DNA from: Chloranthus sessilifolius
Lineage: Eukaryota > Streptophyta > Magnoliopsida > Chloranthales > Chloranthaceae
DNA: 64,000 bases
Reading direction: 5' to 3'
Assembly: GCA_021018995.1 (NCBI GenBank)
Contig: CM037590.1
Coordinates: forward strand, 63,459,597 to 63,523,596
Shown: in pieces, positions 45,050 through 58,145 of the stretch
Layout of the letters: each line of letters opens with the position of its first letter
How positions within the stretch are numbered: the stretch's first letter is position 1
Notes under the pieces: generated by a model
What the model saw: the letters and a program-made list of their open reading frames with translations, nothing else
What the model was told of the DNA's origin: nothing
The model's database searches: none
Position numbers and translations under genes: made by a program

Positions 45050-46193
45050 ATATTGATAGACCACTTTCATGCATATGGCACACCTTTGGTTAATTCAAAT
45101 AGTTCAACTAGTACCCACAAGGCCACAATTGGCACGTGCCTCAGCCAAAGAATCAAAGTAATAAGAGCTCTGGTATTATCACATTGATGCACTTAAGTAT
45201 CAACTATTGGAAAAAAATATATCCAACCTTTTTTATTAGAATGTATGAATCGGTTCAAATTCTACAATGGATAGATCTTTGAGCCTATGGTTCTTCAATT
45301 AAGGGATTATATATGCTTTACATGAATTCTTTTCACTGCCATAGGTTTTTGCTTACATGAATTCTTTTTACTGACATTTTGCAAGGCTCGTTTATTAGTA
45401 ATATTTCTCATGTTTTCCACGAATCGGGTCGGCTTCTCATTGGGCAGCCAAAATTTTGGCCGGCTCTACCAAAATGTAAGTGTTTTACTGGCGCTAGATT
45501 TTCCTTTCGATGCTTTTCATGCGACAAGTACAATATTCTTAAATGGTCTTATCCCCACACATTGTTGTTGCACTTCCCATAGGACCCAGACCACTAAAAA
45601 TATTTTTTTTGAAGATTTTCTTGCAAGTTTGAAATATTTTAAACAATTTAGAATTCTTTACACAGATTTGAAGCTGTCATTGTTGTATTTCTTTGACAGT
45701 GCGAGATATGCAGTTAGTATTATAATTGTAATTTGCACTAATATGAAGTCAGAAAACTGTTTCATATCTAATGGGTCCATATCAGCTGAAAAGAAAACTT
45801 TGCCAACGCCCTTGGATCTGTCCACCTTTGAGTGAAAGATAGCCTCTAAATAGCTCCCTTTCTCGTTTATAATTTCCGTTCTCACTGCCTTTACATTTTG
45901 TATTTTCGAAGCCTTATTACTTTGTTCTTTTGCTACTAATATGTAACTTCATCTAATTTGTTGCCTACTTATAAGAATTGCACCCAAAATGTTTTGCATG
46001 TCCCCCTCCCCTCAAGCCTTCTGCTTGATAGGTTTACTATTGTAATTTAAATGTCCTTTACGCAGAGCAAAGAGCATTTTAGTATGGACTGTTTGTGGTT
46101 GTTAGTTCTCAATAGTATGGACTATGTTAACCATTTAGTTTCTAAACATTTGGGCGTTGCTTGTAATTTTTATCTGGCAGGTACCATGAAACG
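45050..46193. other. Unrecognised sequence upstream of the PB1-like ORF
   Basis: An imperfect tandem duplication TTACATGAATTCTTTTNACTG occurs at 45320 and 45355. The end (TTTTTATCTGGCAG|GTACC, 46167-46184) resembles a 3' splice site just before the next ORF, so part of this stretch may be a 5' UTR intron. Confidence 0.35.
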
Positions 46194-48013
46194 ATGAATG
46201 ACAACACCCTGTCAATGATATATTGTTACAATGGATATATCGAGTACAATAATGAATTTGGTTCCTACCATGGGGGGAAACGAAAAAGCAGGAGTGTCAG
46301 AAGGGACATATCATACGACGATTTCATTAAGGATATGTGTGACGTAAGCAAATGGACGGGTGACCATTCCATACCTACGTTTCAATACTCATACTACGTA
46401 GAAGGTAAGCGGAACATGGTCCTTGATCTAGAGAGTCCTTACGATCTTCAGCAGATGATTGAAACAGTCCCAAATGATTGTCGATGTATTATTATGTACT
46501 TCATCAAACCCCCAACGGACTCCGAGTCTGTTGTCGGCATTAACCGTGAAGGAATGCGTAGAGCAAAGTCAAAGCAGAGCATTCAGCTCTCTTCAAAGAA
46601 GCCTAAGACCGTAGCGGGTTCTTCACAACCCAAAATCACTATGGGTTCTTCGCAACCTAAGACCACCACGGGTTCTTCGCAACCACCACAAAATCCTCCA
46701 CCGCAAACCACTGCTGAGCAACTAGCTCCTTCTCAAGCGCCCCAACCAGACCGACCAAACAAATGGTGGGCCGAGAAGGGATTTGCTTATGAGTATACCA
46801 TTGATCCGGCGCTTTTCGAAATGCCCAATGTGCCTGGCATTGATGCTTAGGCACTTGACTATTTGGGTAAAGCCGGTTTGGATAATCTTCTGAAACCCAT
46901 TCACCGTACTATTATCCGTGCCTCGTGCGCTTATTTTATCAAAACATGTTTGATGGTCCTAATCCTGCAACCACCATCTGCACAAAGATCGATGGGAAGA
47001 CATACGTTTTTACACATGCGATGGCCTGCAAGGCCTTGGAATGTTTTGAAGTCTATGGCCCTGGAATTAACTTGTTGCCCCCAAATCCTCCAAATCTGAC
47101 CCATCTTTACGTAGTGGAGAGAATGACTCAAGGGCGAGTTGCACCTGGTAGAGCAATCAAACGAGCGGACCTACCGAGCTAGATGTGGATGCTCGATACA
47201 ATCTTCAAGTGCAACCTGTACCCGATCCGCCACAAAAATGAGAGATTAGGGGTGTTGATGGAAGCGCTATTTGCCGCTTTTGAGGGCAAATGGTTTGATG
47301 CAGCTGCAGTTATATTTGAGGGGATAAAACATGGGAGGAAGAAATTGTTGGCAGGGGCAGAAAAGCCCGAGGATTACATTCCTTATGCAAGCTTTATCAC
47401 TGCGATGTTTGATGAGTATTCTGCAACCTCGGTGCATAAGATTTCTTCGAGGGAACCTGAGTCCTCAGATATCGAAGTTTTCTACACCTTCAAGCAATGG
47501 AGGAAGACCTTCAATCAGCTGAAACCACACCTTCAGCCAACTCTTCAAGTGCCTCCTATCCCTCCTCAACCTCAAGAAGAACCTGCCCAAGGTGCGCCAT
47601 ATCAAAACCAACCTGCTCCCAATGTGCCACTTCAAGATCAACCTGAAGTCATCCCTCCAGTTCATCAGCCACCTCATATGCCAGTACCACCCGACCATCA
47701 AGCAGCTCCGATCACTAATGAGGCGTTGGCTACTCTCATTTAGGAGAGTAATTGCCAGCTCAATCAGCACCTTGATTACTATGAGCTGCTCGTGGAAGAC
47801 GTTTTGCACGCCATGTACCCTACCAACTACGTTCAGAGGATGGCAGCCATGGGTGCGCGAGTATTTGGCGCTTCTACGTCAGACACTGCTACTGAGGACT
47901 CATGGCCTGATGAGGCTGCCAGTGGGGTTCACGCCGAGGAGGAGACGGAAGACGTGGCAGATCCTACTAGAGCGGCGGATCCTGCTGGAGCGGCAGGTGG
48001 GGCTGATGCATGA
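46194..48013 (+). pseudogene. Fused ORF: MULE-type PB1-like domain + P/Q/S linker + plant-retroelement domain
   Basis: Residues about 1-105 (MNDNTLSMIYCYNGYIEY.., RRDISYDDFIKDMCDVSKW, FQYSYY, IIMYFIKPP) match the N-terminal PB1-like domain of the MULE at 53637-59677. A repeat linker follows (three GSSQPK-type units, then P/Q-rich) running straight into WWAEKGFAYEYTIDPALFE, IIRAS, then in another frame VRLFYQNMFDGPNPATT, DGKTYVFTHAMACKALE, DTIFKCNLYPIRHKNERLGV. This resembles the 'putative plant transposon protein' domain seen in many plant LTR elements. Lesions: one frameshift (about 46920) and three in-frame stops, all TAG (46848, 47180, 47744). A proline-rich and then an acidic A/D/E-rich tail ends at 48013. 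The PPT and LTR downstream indicate a retrotransposon internal region. Confidence 0.65.
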
Positions 48014-48100
48014 CAAATTTGGAAAATTTTGTGAGCTTGAGAGACTTTCCTTTTTAGAGATCTAATTTTGGATGGATGAATGTATAACTGTTTAACTATT

Positions 48101-48162
48101 GTGGCATGGTTGCCACACCCCTTTTTTTTTTATGGTCATGACTATGGTGGCATGGTTGCCAC
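48101..48162. repeat. Duplicated hairpin GTGGCA-TGGT-TGCCAC
   Basis: The 16-bp hairpin GTGGCATGGTTGCCAC occurs exactly twice (48101-48116 and 48147-48162), separated by a T-run, in the 3' untranslated part ahead of the PPT. Confidence 0.8.
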
Positions 48163-48382
48163 GATGAATTATGTCTTTTAACTTTTTATACATGATTATG
48201 TTAATCGTTTGATGGTCAATCATATGTCTAGACGGAATTAGTTAGAATTTATTGTGTGGACTGCGCGTGTGTGATAGGATTTTATAACGAAATGGTTTGT
48301 TTAGCCATGTGTGGTACCTTACAAAGCCACCCTTCTTGTGCCTAATCGCACGTTGGATCAATTTTCGAGGACGAAAATTTCT

Positions 48383-48395
48383 AAGGAGGGGAGAA
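48383..48395 (+). promoter_or_regulatory. Polypurine tract
   Basis: AAGGAGGGGAGAA directly precedes the LTR start TGTAACGTCC and follows TTTTCGAGGACGAAAATTTC, the Tekay-type run-up. Confidence 0.85.
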
Positions 48396-50950
48396 TGTAA
48401 CGTCCCTGAGTTCTAACCTATGAACTATATGCCTCCGTATACGTGCCTAACGATCCATACGTCGAGGATCGTGTCGATGGACTATGTAATGTCTATAGAT
48501 CAAATCCGACGGATCAGACTTCGTATAAGTAGGCTAGGTTATGAGTTAGTGAACACACGTTCACCAACCTTGGTGTAGGTGTGTTATACCTAAGCCTAAG
48601 GTTTAGTTAAAAGGGGAAATAAATACCCTTTAATCACTTGCATTCAATACCTTTTACTGCATATGATTAGTAGTTAAGAGGAGAGAGGGTGAAACGGGTA
48701 TTGAATGTGAATTGCATGCGTGATCGATCCGTTCTCGAGGCTTGCTGCGAAGGGTTTGGAGCGACGAATAGCCGTTGTTCGCTTGGTGAAACCCTAATCC
48801 GATCTAGAAGTAAGGATTGGAGATTCTGAGGAAATCAAGGTATGAAATTAAAGACAGATGTTAAAATTACGTTAATTATTATTTTATGCAATTTAGGATC
48901 AAAAGAAATCATAAGAAGGGGGTTGATTTCAGAAAGAAAAGAGAAAGAATGCGAAAAACTCAAGAACAGAAAGAATCTATTCATTTTGACCAATCGAAAT
49001 TGAGTTCGATCGATCAAAATGGACTTAAGGAGGAAGAATTCAAAGTCTGGAGGAATTCCTTCGATCGAAATGATATTCAACCGAACGAAGTGTGTTTCGA
49101 TAATCGAATCTCCCACTCGATCGATCGAAACATATAAAACAGAGATTTTGAAAAAGTCTGTTGTGAGGATTCGACCGATCGAAATATCCTCGATCGATCG
49201 AATTAAAATTCATTCGATCAAACTGTGCAGATTGTTATTTAGCTTCTGAGGGATTCGACCGATCGAAATATTTTCAATTGATCGAATTATGTGATTTCGA
49301 TCGATCGAACTGTGTTGTAGTCATTTGGCTCTGTGAAGATTTGACCGATCGAAATTATTTTCGATCAATCAAATTTGTGTTCGTTCGATCGAAATGGCAG
49401 AATCGTTCGATCGAATTGAGAGGTGATATATGCTTTGAGGAGTTCAACCGATCGAAATGAGATTCGATCGATCAAAATCGGGTTTCGATCGATCGAAATA
49501 GGGATTCGATCGATCAAAATTGCCAAATTCAGGATTTTGTTGTGTTTTGACTGTGAGATTTTGAGGGGAGTTGTCAGAGTATGTTTAGCATAGTTCTAAT
49601 GTGTGAACCATGGATTTTATATGTTTAGGTGACCTATCGTTGTATGACGAAGGATAAACCCAAGCGGCGGATTGAGCGCATGCGGGTTAAGATTTTGAGG
49701 TAGGGAACACTTGATATCATGTGTATTTACTACATTAGCATGTGTGTTATGTTATGATGCAAATTTTGATTCAATCATATGAATTTCGTTTGACTATAAT
49801 TTGAAAAGGCATGCGTATCATCATGTTTTCGAATTCCGTAAGAAGTATGGAATCTTTCGAGATTCACTCCAATTTATGTATGTGTGTGTGATCTTCACAT
49901 TTTATTCCGACTTTTGAGCTAAACTATAATTATTACTTTACACGGTGATAAGCTATATGTATGCACTTCAATTTAAGGTTATATGAATACCCGACCGATG
50001 GGGCGGTATAATCGTGACTGACGCGGCAGGATATCCGTGACCGGTACGGCGGCCAATCCGTACACCCTTTGTGCTATGTGTTTTCTGACTCCTATCGTAT
50101 AACGGTAATTGTGTTTGGCCAAGGGTCCACCTTTTGGGACCTTGGATATATGTGAAAAAGGATTCATATGAGCGACGATGGTGGGTATTCCATCAGGGGC
50201 TTGAGGCTATAGTTCCTTATTCAAATACTTTAAGTAAAGAACTTTTAAGTTTTCTTTTCATATGTTGGAATTAAAATGTGAACATGTGTTATGAATTTCA
50301 AACAAGAATTGCATGTGTCCTTCATGCCACAATAACCACACTGTGCATATGTTCTGACAAATTTTATTTCATTATACGATGAGATATATGTTTGATGTCA
50401 TAATAAGCATGCTATGAGTTTTTCCCTACTGAGCTTGGATGAATCTCATTCCTCGACTAAATGTCACAGGTTCAGGAGAAGGCATTGGAACAGAGATCTT
50501 GAAGAGGGAGGATCCTAAGTTATCTCTTTGTGAGGATCTAAAAGAACTTCCCCCTGAGTGTTATTTTCTTTGTGCGATGCCAAATATATCTGGCCTTAAG
50601 TTGAGAGATTAGGATTTTGAGATGATGTGAAGAATACTTAACTTTGGATTATAAATGTGACTTAATTCTTTTTGGTGAACCATGTTTCGGTAAGGATTGA
50701 TCCTTACCGGTGGTTCTCGTCGGTTCTCTTTCCACAGGTATTCAGATGGAATTAGAACCGTCATTTTTGAGTTGTTGATGGAACTAATGCATATTTCCTC
50801 TGTATTCTGTTATGTGAGTTAATTAGCATGGTTCTACTTTATTTTCATTGTGCAATGAGATGCTATGCTTTGCAATTCGTTCAGGATTCAACCTTAGCAC
50901 CAGCCCACTAACAGCGCGGGTTTCGGGGTGCCAAAATCTAGGCTATCACA
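48396..50950 (+). repeat. Tekay-like LTR, 2.56 kb (TCGATCGATCGA family), 3' LTR of the PB1-fusion element
   Basis: It starts TGTAACGTCCCTGAG and ends GGCTATCACA. Order: palindrome array (48995-49525), GAGGTAGGGAACAC (49697), GC-rich 23-bp minisatellite (49990-50065), GAGCGACGATGGTGGG (50170), CTGAGCTTGGATGAATCTCA (50429), terminus. No matching 5' LTR was found upstream of 46194, so the element is incomplete or rearranged. Confidence 0.85.
48995..49525. repeat. Palindrome array TTCGATCGATCGAA
   Basis: About 18 full or mutated TTCGATCGATCGAA / ACCGATCGAAAT sites. In the best-kept part (49440-49525) they are spaced 21 bp apart with unlike linkers. Confidence 0.9.
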
Positions 50951-53636
50951 AACAAAGGAGAAGAAGGGGTTTTTTCGTCAACTATAGATCTGAAACGAAG
51001 GAGAAGAAGGGCAAAGGAGAAGGGGCTTAACGAGAGAAAACTGTTTGGTCTTAAACTAGCATATATAGAAGGGCACTTCCGTAAACTCCCAAATGTTGCA
51101 CGTGTGAGAGATTTGTAGCTCACAGCCCTTAAAACTTCTGGAAACCGTGAAAGCATGTTTGGCTAAAAACTTTCGTTTCAGGATAATACCCTAAAACGTT
51201 TCCATTCCAAGCATGTTCCTCTAATTATCTCTAATTTTTATTGCCCAAATTAACTATAATAAATCCAGCTCTAAACTTTCTTTAATTTGGAACTCGCCCT
51301 TGTTTTTAATTAAATGTTGAAATTAATGAAGATCTTGTTCTTTTCGCCCCAACTAAGGAGAGACCATTGTCAATTCTTTGCTTATTTTGAGCTATATAAA
51401 TATTTCTATTGCAGTATTTTAAGAAAGAAAATGTTTCAAGTTTCAACTAAGTGTCCAAACTGGGCCAGCTGGCCGGGGTGAAAGAAGTTATGGAGATGGG
51501 TCTAAAGCCCAGCTTGAGCTGCCAAGCCCGTAAATGATGTAAAAAAAATTGACCCATAATCCAAGTGAAGTTCATCGTCGTCATCATCATCACCACCGTT
51601 GTCATCCTATCTAGCCTGACCAACCCGACATGTTTTTGGTAACTGGGTCAAGTTCGGGTTGAGGGTCTTAACAAACAGTGAATTTCTTTCCCTGAACCTT
51701 ATAATTTATGCACTAAGATCGACTGTTTTTTCCCCCCTGATGGGAAGAATTACCTCATAAATGAAGGGAATATATTCCTTGATAGAAATTAAGTGCTATA
51801 TTACACAATAAAATTGTTGTTCACCTACCTATTTCCATAATTTAAGTACTAAGTATCTTTATTCTCTAAAACAGAAATTTAATTTCAATACTAAACACTA
51901 ATTTATTTTTATAAAAGAACAATTATGAATTTCTATGTATCTGGCATACCTGATCCCTCAATTGAAATGTCCAGCTGACAAGCCAGCATGCCACATATAC
52001 TTAGCTCAAAAATCATTTTCAATCATCTAGTCAAAGAACTTTTTAGGGAAAATTGCTAATACACGCATGGACAACCCTTACAGGGTGAGAGCCCCAACCG
52101 TGCCACGATTATTTCACAGTTTACAGACGCCCACTACACCTGCTTAACAAAAGGGAAGTCATTTCGAAACAGTGACCTTGGGGAGCAAACCCAAGTCGCC
52201 AGATCGCTGCCCCACCAACCACCTCAAATTGATATAAAGATTCTTCATGCAATCCTATGCACAGCTAAATTCCTAAACTTGACCATTTTACCCTTTTTGA
52301 AGCATTCTTGTCGCATTTGGTCAAAGGTTGACTCAAACTTCCATTTTTGAATCTTCCGAGTCCAAGCTAGGTTTGTTTTACCCTAATATTCTCTTTCATG
52401 TTCAACCATGTGCAGGATTTGAAGCTTCAAGGTCAAAACTTAAACCTAAAGTGGGCCACCTCTATTACAGAGGTTTTCATAAGGGTGGTTTCAGTATTCC
52501 AAAATTCATAGAAAATTTATTAAAACTGGTATGATGGTGATTCCATATGCCAGTGAAAGGTGACTCATTGGAGCACATCTTAGAAGTGGAATCACTGATC
52601 AGGTATAGGTTCGTCAGACCATGTTGTGCAACTTGACCCATATTTCTACAGTTTTGATTCTGAAGATCTCAGGTCAGCCTCAACAATCTAAGGATATCTA
52701 TCACAGTACTGAGGCAAAAAGTGCATATTATATGTTGTTGGAAAGCTTAGGAAGCTAACTACAACTTTCATGCCCAGAGTTTTTCTCAAAACACTATGGA
52801 TTTGTCACAATTTTCATTCTCAGTTCAGGTATCAGTCCTGAAATTTGACAATTTGATAACAACTCTGAGACAGTGGTCTATTCCTGAATTAATGTAGAAC
52901 AAACCATTATGAGTTTTAAGCTCAAATTGTCAAATGGAGATCATTAGATTCATAAACTATGTTGGTGAATTTTGATAGAATCTGATTCTTAGTATTTTAT
53001 GGTCATACACTATATAAAAAATACTGCTACAAAATAGTTTGCATAATTTTAGATCTGAAGCATTCGAAAGAAAGGGCCTATCAAACAGGGATTATGGGTT
53101 TACAACTCATAATTTCTCTGTACCAGGATGTAATTGGCATCTCTTAAAAAAATCAGTTTGATATTCAGAGAAGACAATTCCACTTCGTAAATTCAACAAG
53201 GAGGCTGCAGTTTTGTTGGACTAGTATTGGCAGTTGTTCACAGATAATATGAGAGCTTGGTTACCATCAGAGATTAGACTCAATTTAACCAAAAGAGTGA
53301 AATACATCTATAATCTCAAATTTTAACAACATAATGAGTCGAAAACAGTCTCATTTTATTGGCATTTTCAAAATATTACGAGCAAAATACAAGGGTTTGA
53401 AAGGTAGTATTGTTGGTTAATGATAGCATCGTCAATATAGCACATTATTCCTTCCACCATAGACTTGTGCGCGTGATTGACGATAATTACTTAAGTGTTC
53501 CTCCAGCGAACTGCAAATAAATCAACTAAGGGGAATAAATAATCATGGAAGAAAATATCTTGATATATATTTTTAAATAAACTGTGAGGATTAAATAATC
53601 ATGCGACAAATACTTTCTTAGGGGTACCTCCTACCT
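50951..53636. other. Non-coding stretch downstream of the MULE transposase
   Basis: No coding region is recognised. It contains GGAGAAGAAGGG repeats (50955-51030), GGGTC-type words (51640-51670), a SINE-like piece at 52060-52225 and, at 52733-52775, a TTGGAAAGCTTAG..CTACAACTTTCATG block like that in the Tekay-like LTRs. It probably includes the MULE 3' flank, but no terminal inverted repeat was found. Confidence 0.4.
52060..52225 (-). mobile_element. tRNA-derived SINE-like repeat
   Basis: On the minus strand TTGAGGTGGTTGGTGGGGCA resembles an A box, and about 40 bases on CACTGTTTCGAAATGACTTC resembles a B box, followed by non-tRNA sequence. The boundaries are approximate. Confidence 0.4.
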
Positions 53637-56114
53637 CTAAAAGCATTCCTCTTGTGCAGCTCCACTCCTTTTTTGTGGGCAGCCCCTCCGATTGTGTCCT
53701 TTGATGCTACACAAGCTGCAATGACCTTTCCTATCAGTCTCGTGTGCTGACCTATATCGATTTTTTTTTGGGCGGCCAGAGGGGTTTCTAGGATGTGGCG
53801 GTAGAACTTTAGCGCCCTCGTATTTACCACCCCACTCACTTTCATCACCAGTGGGGTGCATAACTTCCTCGTACGTGTCACGAAATCTATCACCCTTGAA
53901 CCAATCTTCACAATAATCTAACACTTCAACTTGCCTATATTTTATTACTGTCAATGCATGGGAGCACAGGAGGCCCAACACGTCAAATCGGCAGCAAGAA
54001 CATGTTTTCATCTCTAGGTTCACATTGAATTTTTAAGTAGTAGTCTTTACCTTAAACTCATTCAAACTACAGGGAGTAGGCCACATATGCAATGCATAAT
54101 TAGCTTGTCGGCACAAATAATTTCTAGCATACTCTGTCAAACCCGTCGCCATGACTGCACCATCAAGCTTCCTTAGTAGAAAAATTCGGTTACCTTTTCA
54201 CGAGTCTTTTCAATAATGGGCGTGATAGGAAGAGCTCTATCGAACTTCAACACAGAGTTCAAAGATTCAGATATATTTGTTGTTAACAAATGATATCGCT
54301 TTCCTGGAAAATAGGCTCTAGACCATAGATGTTTATCAACATCGTTTAACCATTTCCAGCAATCAAGGTTGTTTGCCTTCAACCCATCCATTTCTGCCTC
54401 AAAATCGGGTATTGTAAATTCGTGAGTAATTTCCCATAGCCAACCTTCAAGAAACTTGCGCTTGGATTTCTTTTTAAAGTTATCACACAGGTGCCTGAAA
54501 CAATAACTTTGGATTGCATGCGGAAAAATTACATTCAGAACTTCCATCAAAGTTGTGTTGCGATCACTAATGAGCACAAAAGGAGTTTCATCATCAATAA
54601 TGATCTGTTTACGCAGTATAGTTAAAAACCAACTCCACGCTTCCTTTGTTTCTTCCTCAACCATTGCAAATGCCAAGGGGAACAACCCGTTGTTACCATC
54701 AGTTGCTATCGCAATTAAGAGTTTATCGACATATTTGCCTCTAAGATGAGCCCCATCAATTGAAATAATTTGTCGTAAGTTTTTTTTCTGATAGTTGCGG
54801 ATCGATGGGCCAAATGCTCAGAAAAATCGGAAAAAGGCATTGTCAGCATGTCGGAGTAAAATAGTCACGGCACCAGGATCTACTCGCTTTAACTCAATGC
54901 AGTAAGATGGTAATAAATTATACGATTCATCCCACCCACCGAAAGCATGTTTAAAAGCGATTTCCTTTCCCTTCCATGCTTTGAAGTAGCTGACTTCTAC
55001 ACCAAATTTTTCCTTCATATCGAATATTAATCTGATTAGCAATCCATTTACTTGATGCCTGTTAATGACCTGAACCAACCCCCGAAAATAAACATGAATG
55101 ATACGACACATAAGTTTTCACTTCGAATGCCAACACGTCTCTTTGCTTTGAAGCATGTATACGCCAGGGGTAAGAGGGATCTGCACACCTTGCTGTAATA
55201 ACTATTTTACTTGTCTTTATGGGCTTCAATCTAAAATTCTTTCTTAAAGCATATTCCCTCAAGAATGTATGGAAAACATCTTTCGAATGGAAGGTCACCC
55301 CAACGCTCAACTTGTTACACTCATCATCACTTTCGTCATCGAAAAAGAATTGAGACTCAGAATTTTGAGAACCCATCGAATCTATCGGCATATGCCGAGA
55401 AAAGAAATCTTGGTTATGAATAGATGCTGCCTTTTGGAGGTACTCTTTCATTCGGTTCTTTATTGGGCTTCGCTCCGCTAGGACATTCGCACTTCTTGCA
55501 TTTTGGGGGCACCCTTTCGTTCAGACCCTCGTTCGGCTTTATCCCATCACCCCCTTCATTCTTCCTCCATTTTGAGGATACCATTTCATTACACTCCTCC
55601 GCTGCCTCGGCCCGAATAGAGTCTTTCTTCTTTTAACTTTTACCTTCTTTCGGCTTCAACCCCTCCTTCACCTTACATCTTTCAAACTTACATTCTTCGA
55701 ATACTTCATCGACCACTATCACATCATCAACACTCTCTGTGCTTATTTTGTTGTCGTCGAAATGAATACTTTGGCCATCTCTAGAGACATTATCCAATTC
55801 ATAATTCGACACTTCATCCCTGTGATGAACAATCATTACAATAATATCAAATTTAATCGGATATATACTTTAGGGAATACAATTAAAGAATACATTTATG
55901 AATCATCATTTTAATTTGAGCTTGAATAACTTTCATAAGTTACAAACTTACATCAAATTGGTGTTTATCGTAAAACTAAAGAATATATGTGTGCCTCCAT
56001 TTTGTTCTTCTCTACTAAATTTAAGGAAAATAAAACTATCATTCCACATAAATACATCTTAGGAAATGTAAATTTTGTTGATTTTTCACTAACCTATTTG
56101 TTGGATGATTGGTC

Positions 56115-56600
56115 TCATAGCTACTGTAGCCAGAGTTTATTGGTCCAAATCGATGAAAATTTGCCCCCCTATAAACATCATTCTCATTGTTAAAACCATT
56201 GCCATATTAATTCCACATGATTTTCAGTTTCAGGCCAATAGCTATTGCGATGTATGAATGAGTAGAATGATTGTGTTTATTGTGTTTTTTATATCACCCG
56301 TCAACTTCATTATTCGTGTCATAGTTACTATAGCCGGAGTGCATTGATCCAAATCTATAGGAATTTCCCCCCTGCAAACATCGTTCTCATTGTTAGTACC
56401 ATTGACATATTATTTTCACACGATTTTGAGTATCGGTCCGATAGCTAGTATGATGTATGAATGAGTATAATAATTATGTGTTTATCGTGGTTTCTACGTC
56501 ACCTGTCAACTTCATTATTCGTATCATAGCTACTGTAGCTGGACTTTATTGGTCCAAATCTATTCTCATTTCCACTGTTGCAAATTATTGTATTTGTTAG
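56115..56600. repeat. Tandem repeat of about 205 bp in the MULE intron
   Basis: TCATAGCTACTGTAGCC..GGTCCAAATC begins at 56115, 56319 and 56524, with matching sequence (CCCGTCAACTTCATTATTCG) between. This gives about 2.4 copies. It lies wholly inside the predicted intron. Confidence 0.8.
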
Positions 56601-57574
56601 GACCTACCACATATCATTACCATATGAAAGATAGTACAAACACAATCAACAAAAGGTAACGACTTACCTATTACCGGTACCGAAGCGCTGCTTCATTTTA
56701 GAATCTACTTTCGATGAACTTCTACCTTCGTGGTTTACACCGCGACCGAATTCAAAGGCGATTTGAGGCTTAATTATATATACCATAATATATTCATATT
56801 CGTTTCCTCCTCTAATAAGCATCTCCTCAACATCTCCATCATTCTCTAAGTCGAGGACTAATGATGACTTAGCTACACTGTAGTATGAATATTTAAAGGT
56901 TAGTAGGGACTTATCGCCCATCCAATTGCTCAAGAAACACATCTCTTGTAAGAATTCCCCAAATGAGATGTCCCTTCTTATACTTTTTGTAATAACCCGA
57001 AAAAAAAAGCACGTCAAACAAGGACCTCGGGATCCGTGCCCGATTGGTCTTAGGTTTGACCATGAGATAGTTCATTGATGAACTTATGGTGAGATGAGCG
57101 AATGTGATGTGTGAACCAGTGTAGAAGAGTGGAGAGATAGAGGGGTGTGTAGAGTGGCATACACTGATGAGTGTGTATGTGCTCCACACCGAGAAAAGAG
57201 ATAAGATAAAAAGGGTTGAAAACCCTAACTTTCATGTTTTGGTGGTTGAGAGAAGTAAAGAAGAGAGAGAAAGAGAGAGGAGTAAGAGAGGAGTTATTGT
57301 GGGTGATTGGAAGAAGGATTCAAGCATTAAAGAGGCCGGATTTGACGCAAGGAATCCGTTAGAAACCAAAGCTGGAACCCTAACCTTCCAACCCTAGATT
57401 TGAAATCAACTTGAGAGCTATTCAAGGTAAAATTTTTGTAAATAAGATGCATGGATTATAGGGGTTAAGTTGCAGTAAAATGTGGGTTAAATCATAGGAT
57501 AATGGCTTAGAAAAATAGAAGAAAAAGTATGGAAAAAGATTGGGAAGAACAGCTCGAAAAGGGTTGAATCTGAC

Positions 57575-58145
57575 AATTTCGATTAATCGAAATTGGCCAG
57601 GAAGTTGAAGGGTCGGAGAACCCCGATTTCGATTAATCGAATTGAATTTCGATTAATCGACTTTGGATTTCGATTAATCGATTTGGGAATCGATGGAACC
57701 TCCAAAGGGGGTTGGAGGAAATAACTTAAGGAAAAATCGACTAATCGAAATGGGATTTCGATTAATCGATTTTGGTTTTCGATTAATCGATTTGGAATCG
57801 ATTAATCAACTTGTGAAACTCAACTGTTCGAACTGAGGGTCTACTTTGCGAAAAGAAGGATTTCGATTAATCGAAATTGGATTCGATTAATCGAATGAAA
57901 ATTCGACTATTCAACAAAGAAAATTGCTTTGCGAAAGAAGGATTTATTAATCGAAATTGGATTCGATTAATCGAATGAAAACTCATTTATCGCTCGAATC
58001 GTGAATGGACTTTGCGAAAAGGAGGATTTCGATTAATCGAAATTGCTTCGATTAATCGATATTGACCTTCGATTAATCGATTTTGGAAATCGATTAATCG
58101 AATCAGATTCGATTAATCGACTTTGGAATTCGATTAATCGACTGT
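57575..58145. repeat. Palindrome array TTCGATTAATCGAA
   Basis: About 20 full or partial copies of TTCGATTAATCGAA, in places with 20-21 bp spacing (for example 57625-57690), with linkers that vary. Confidence 0.9.
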
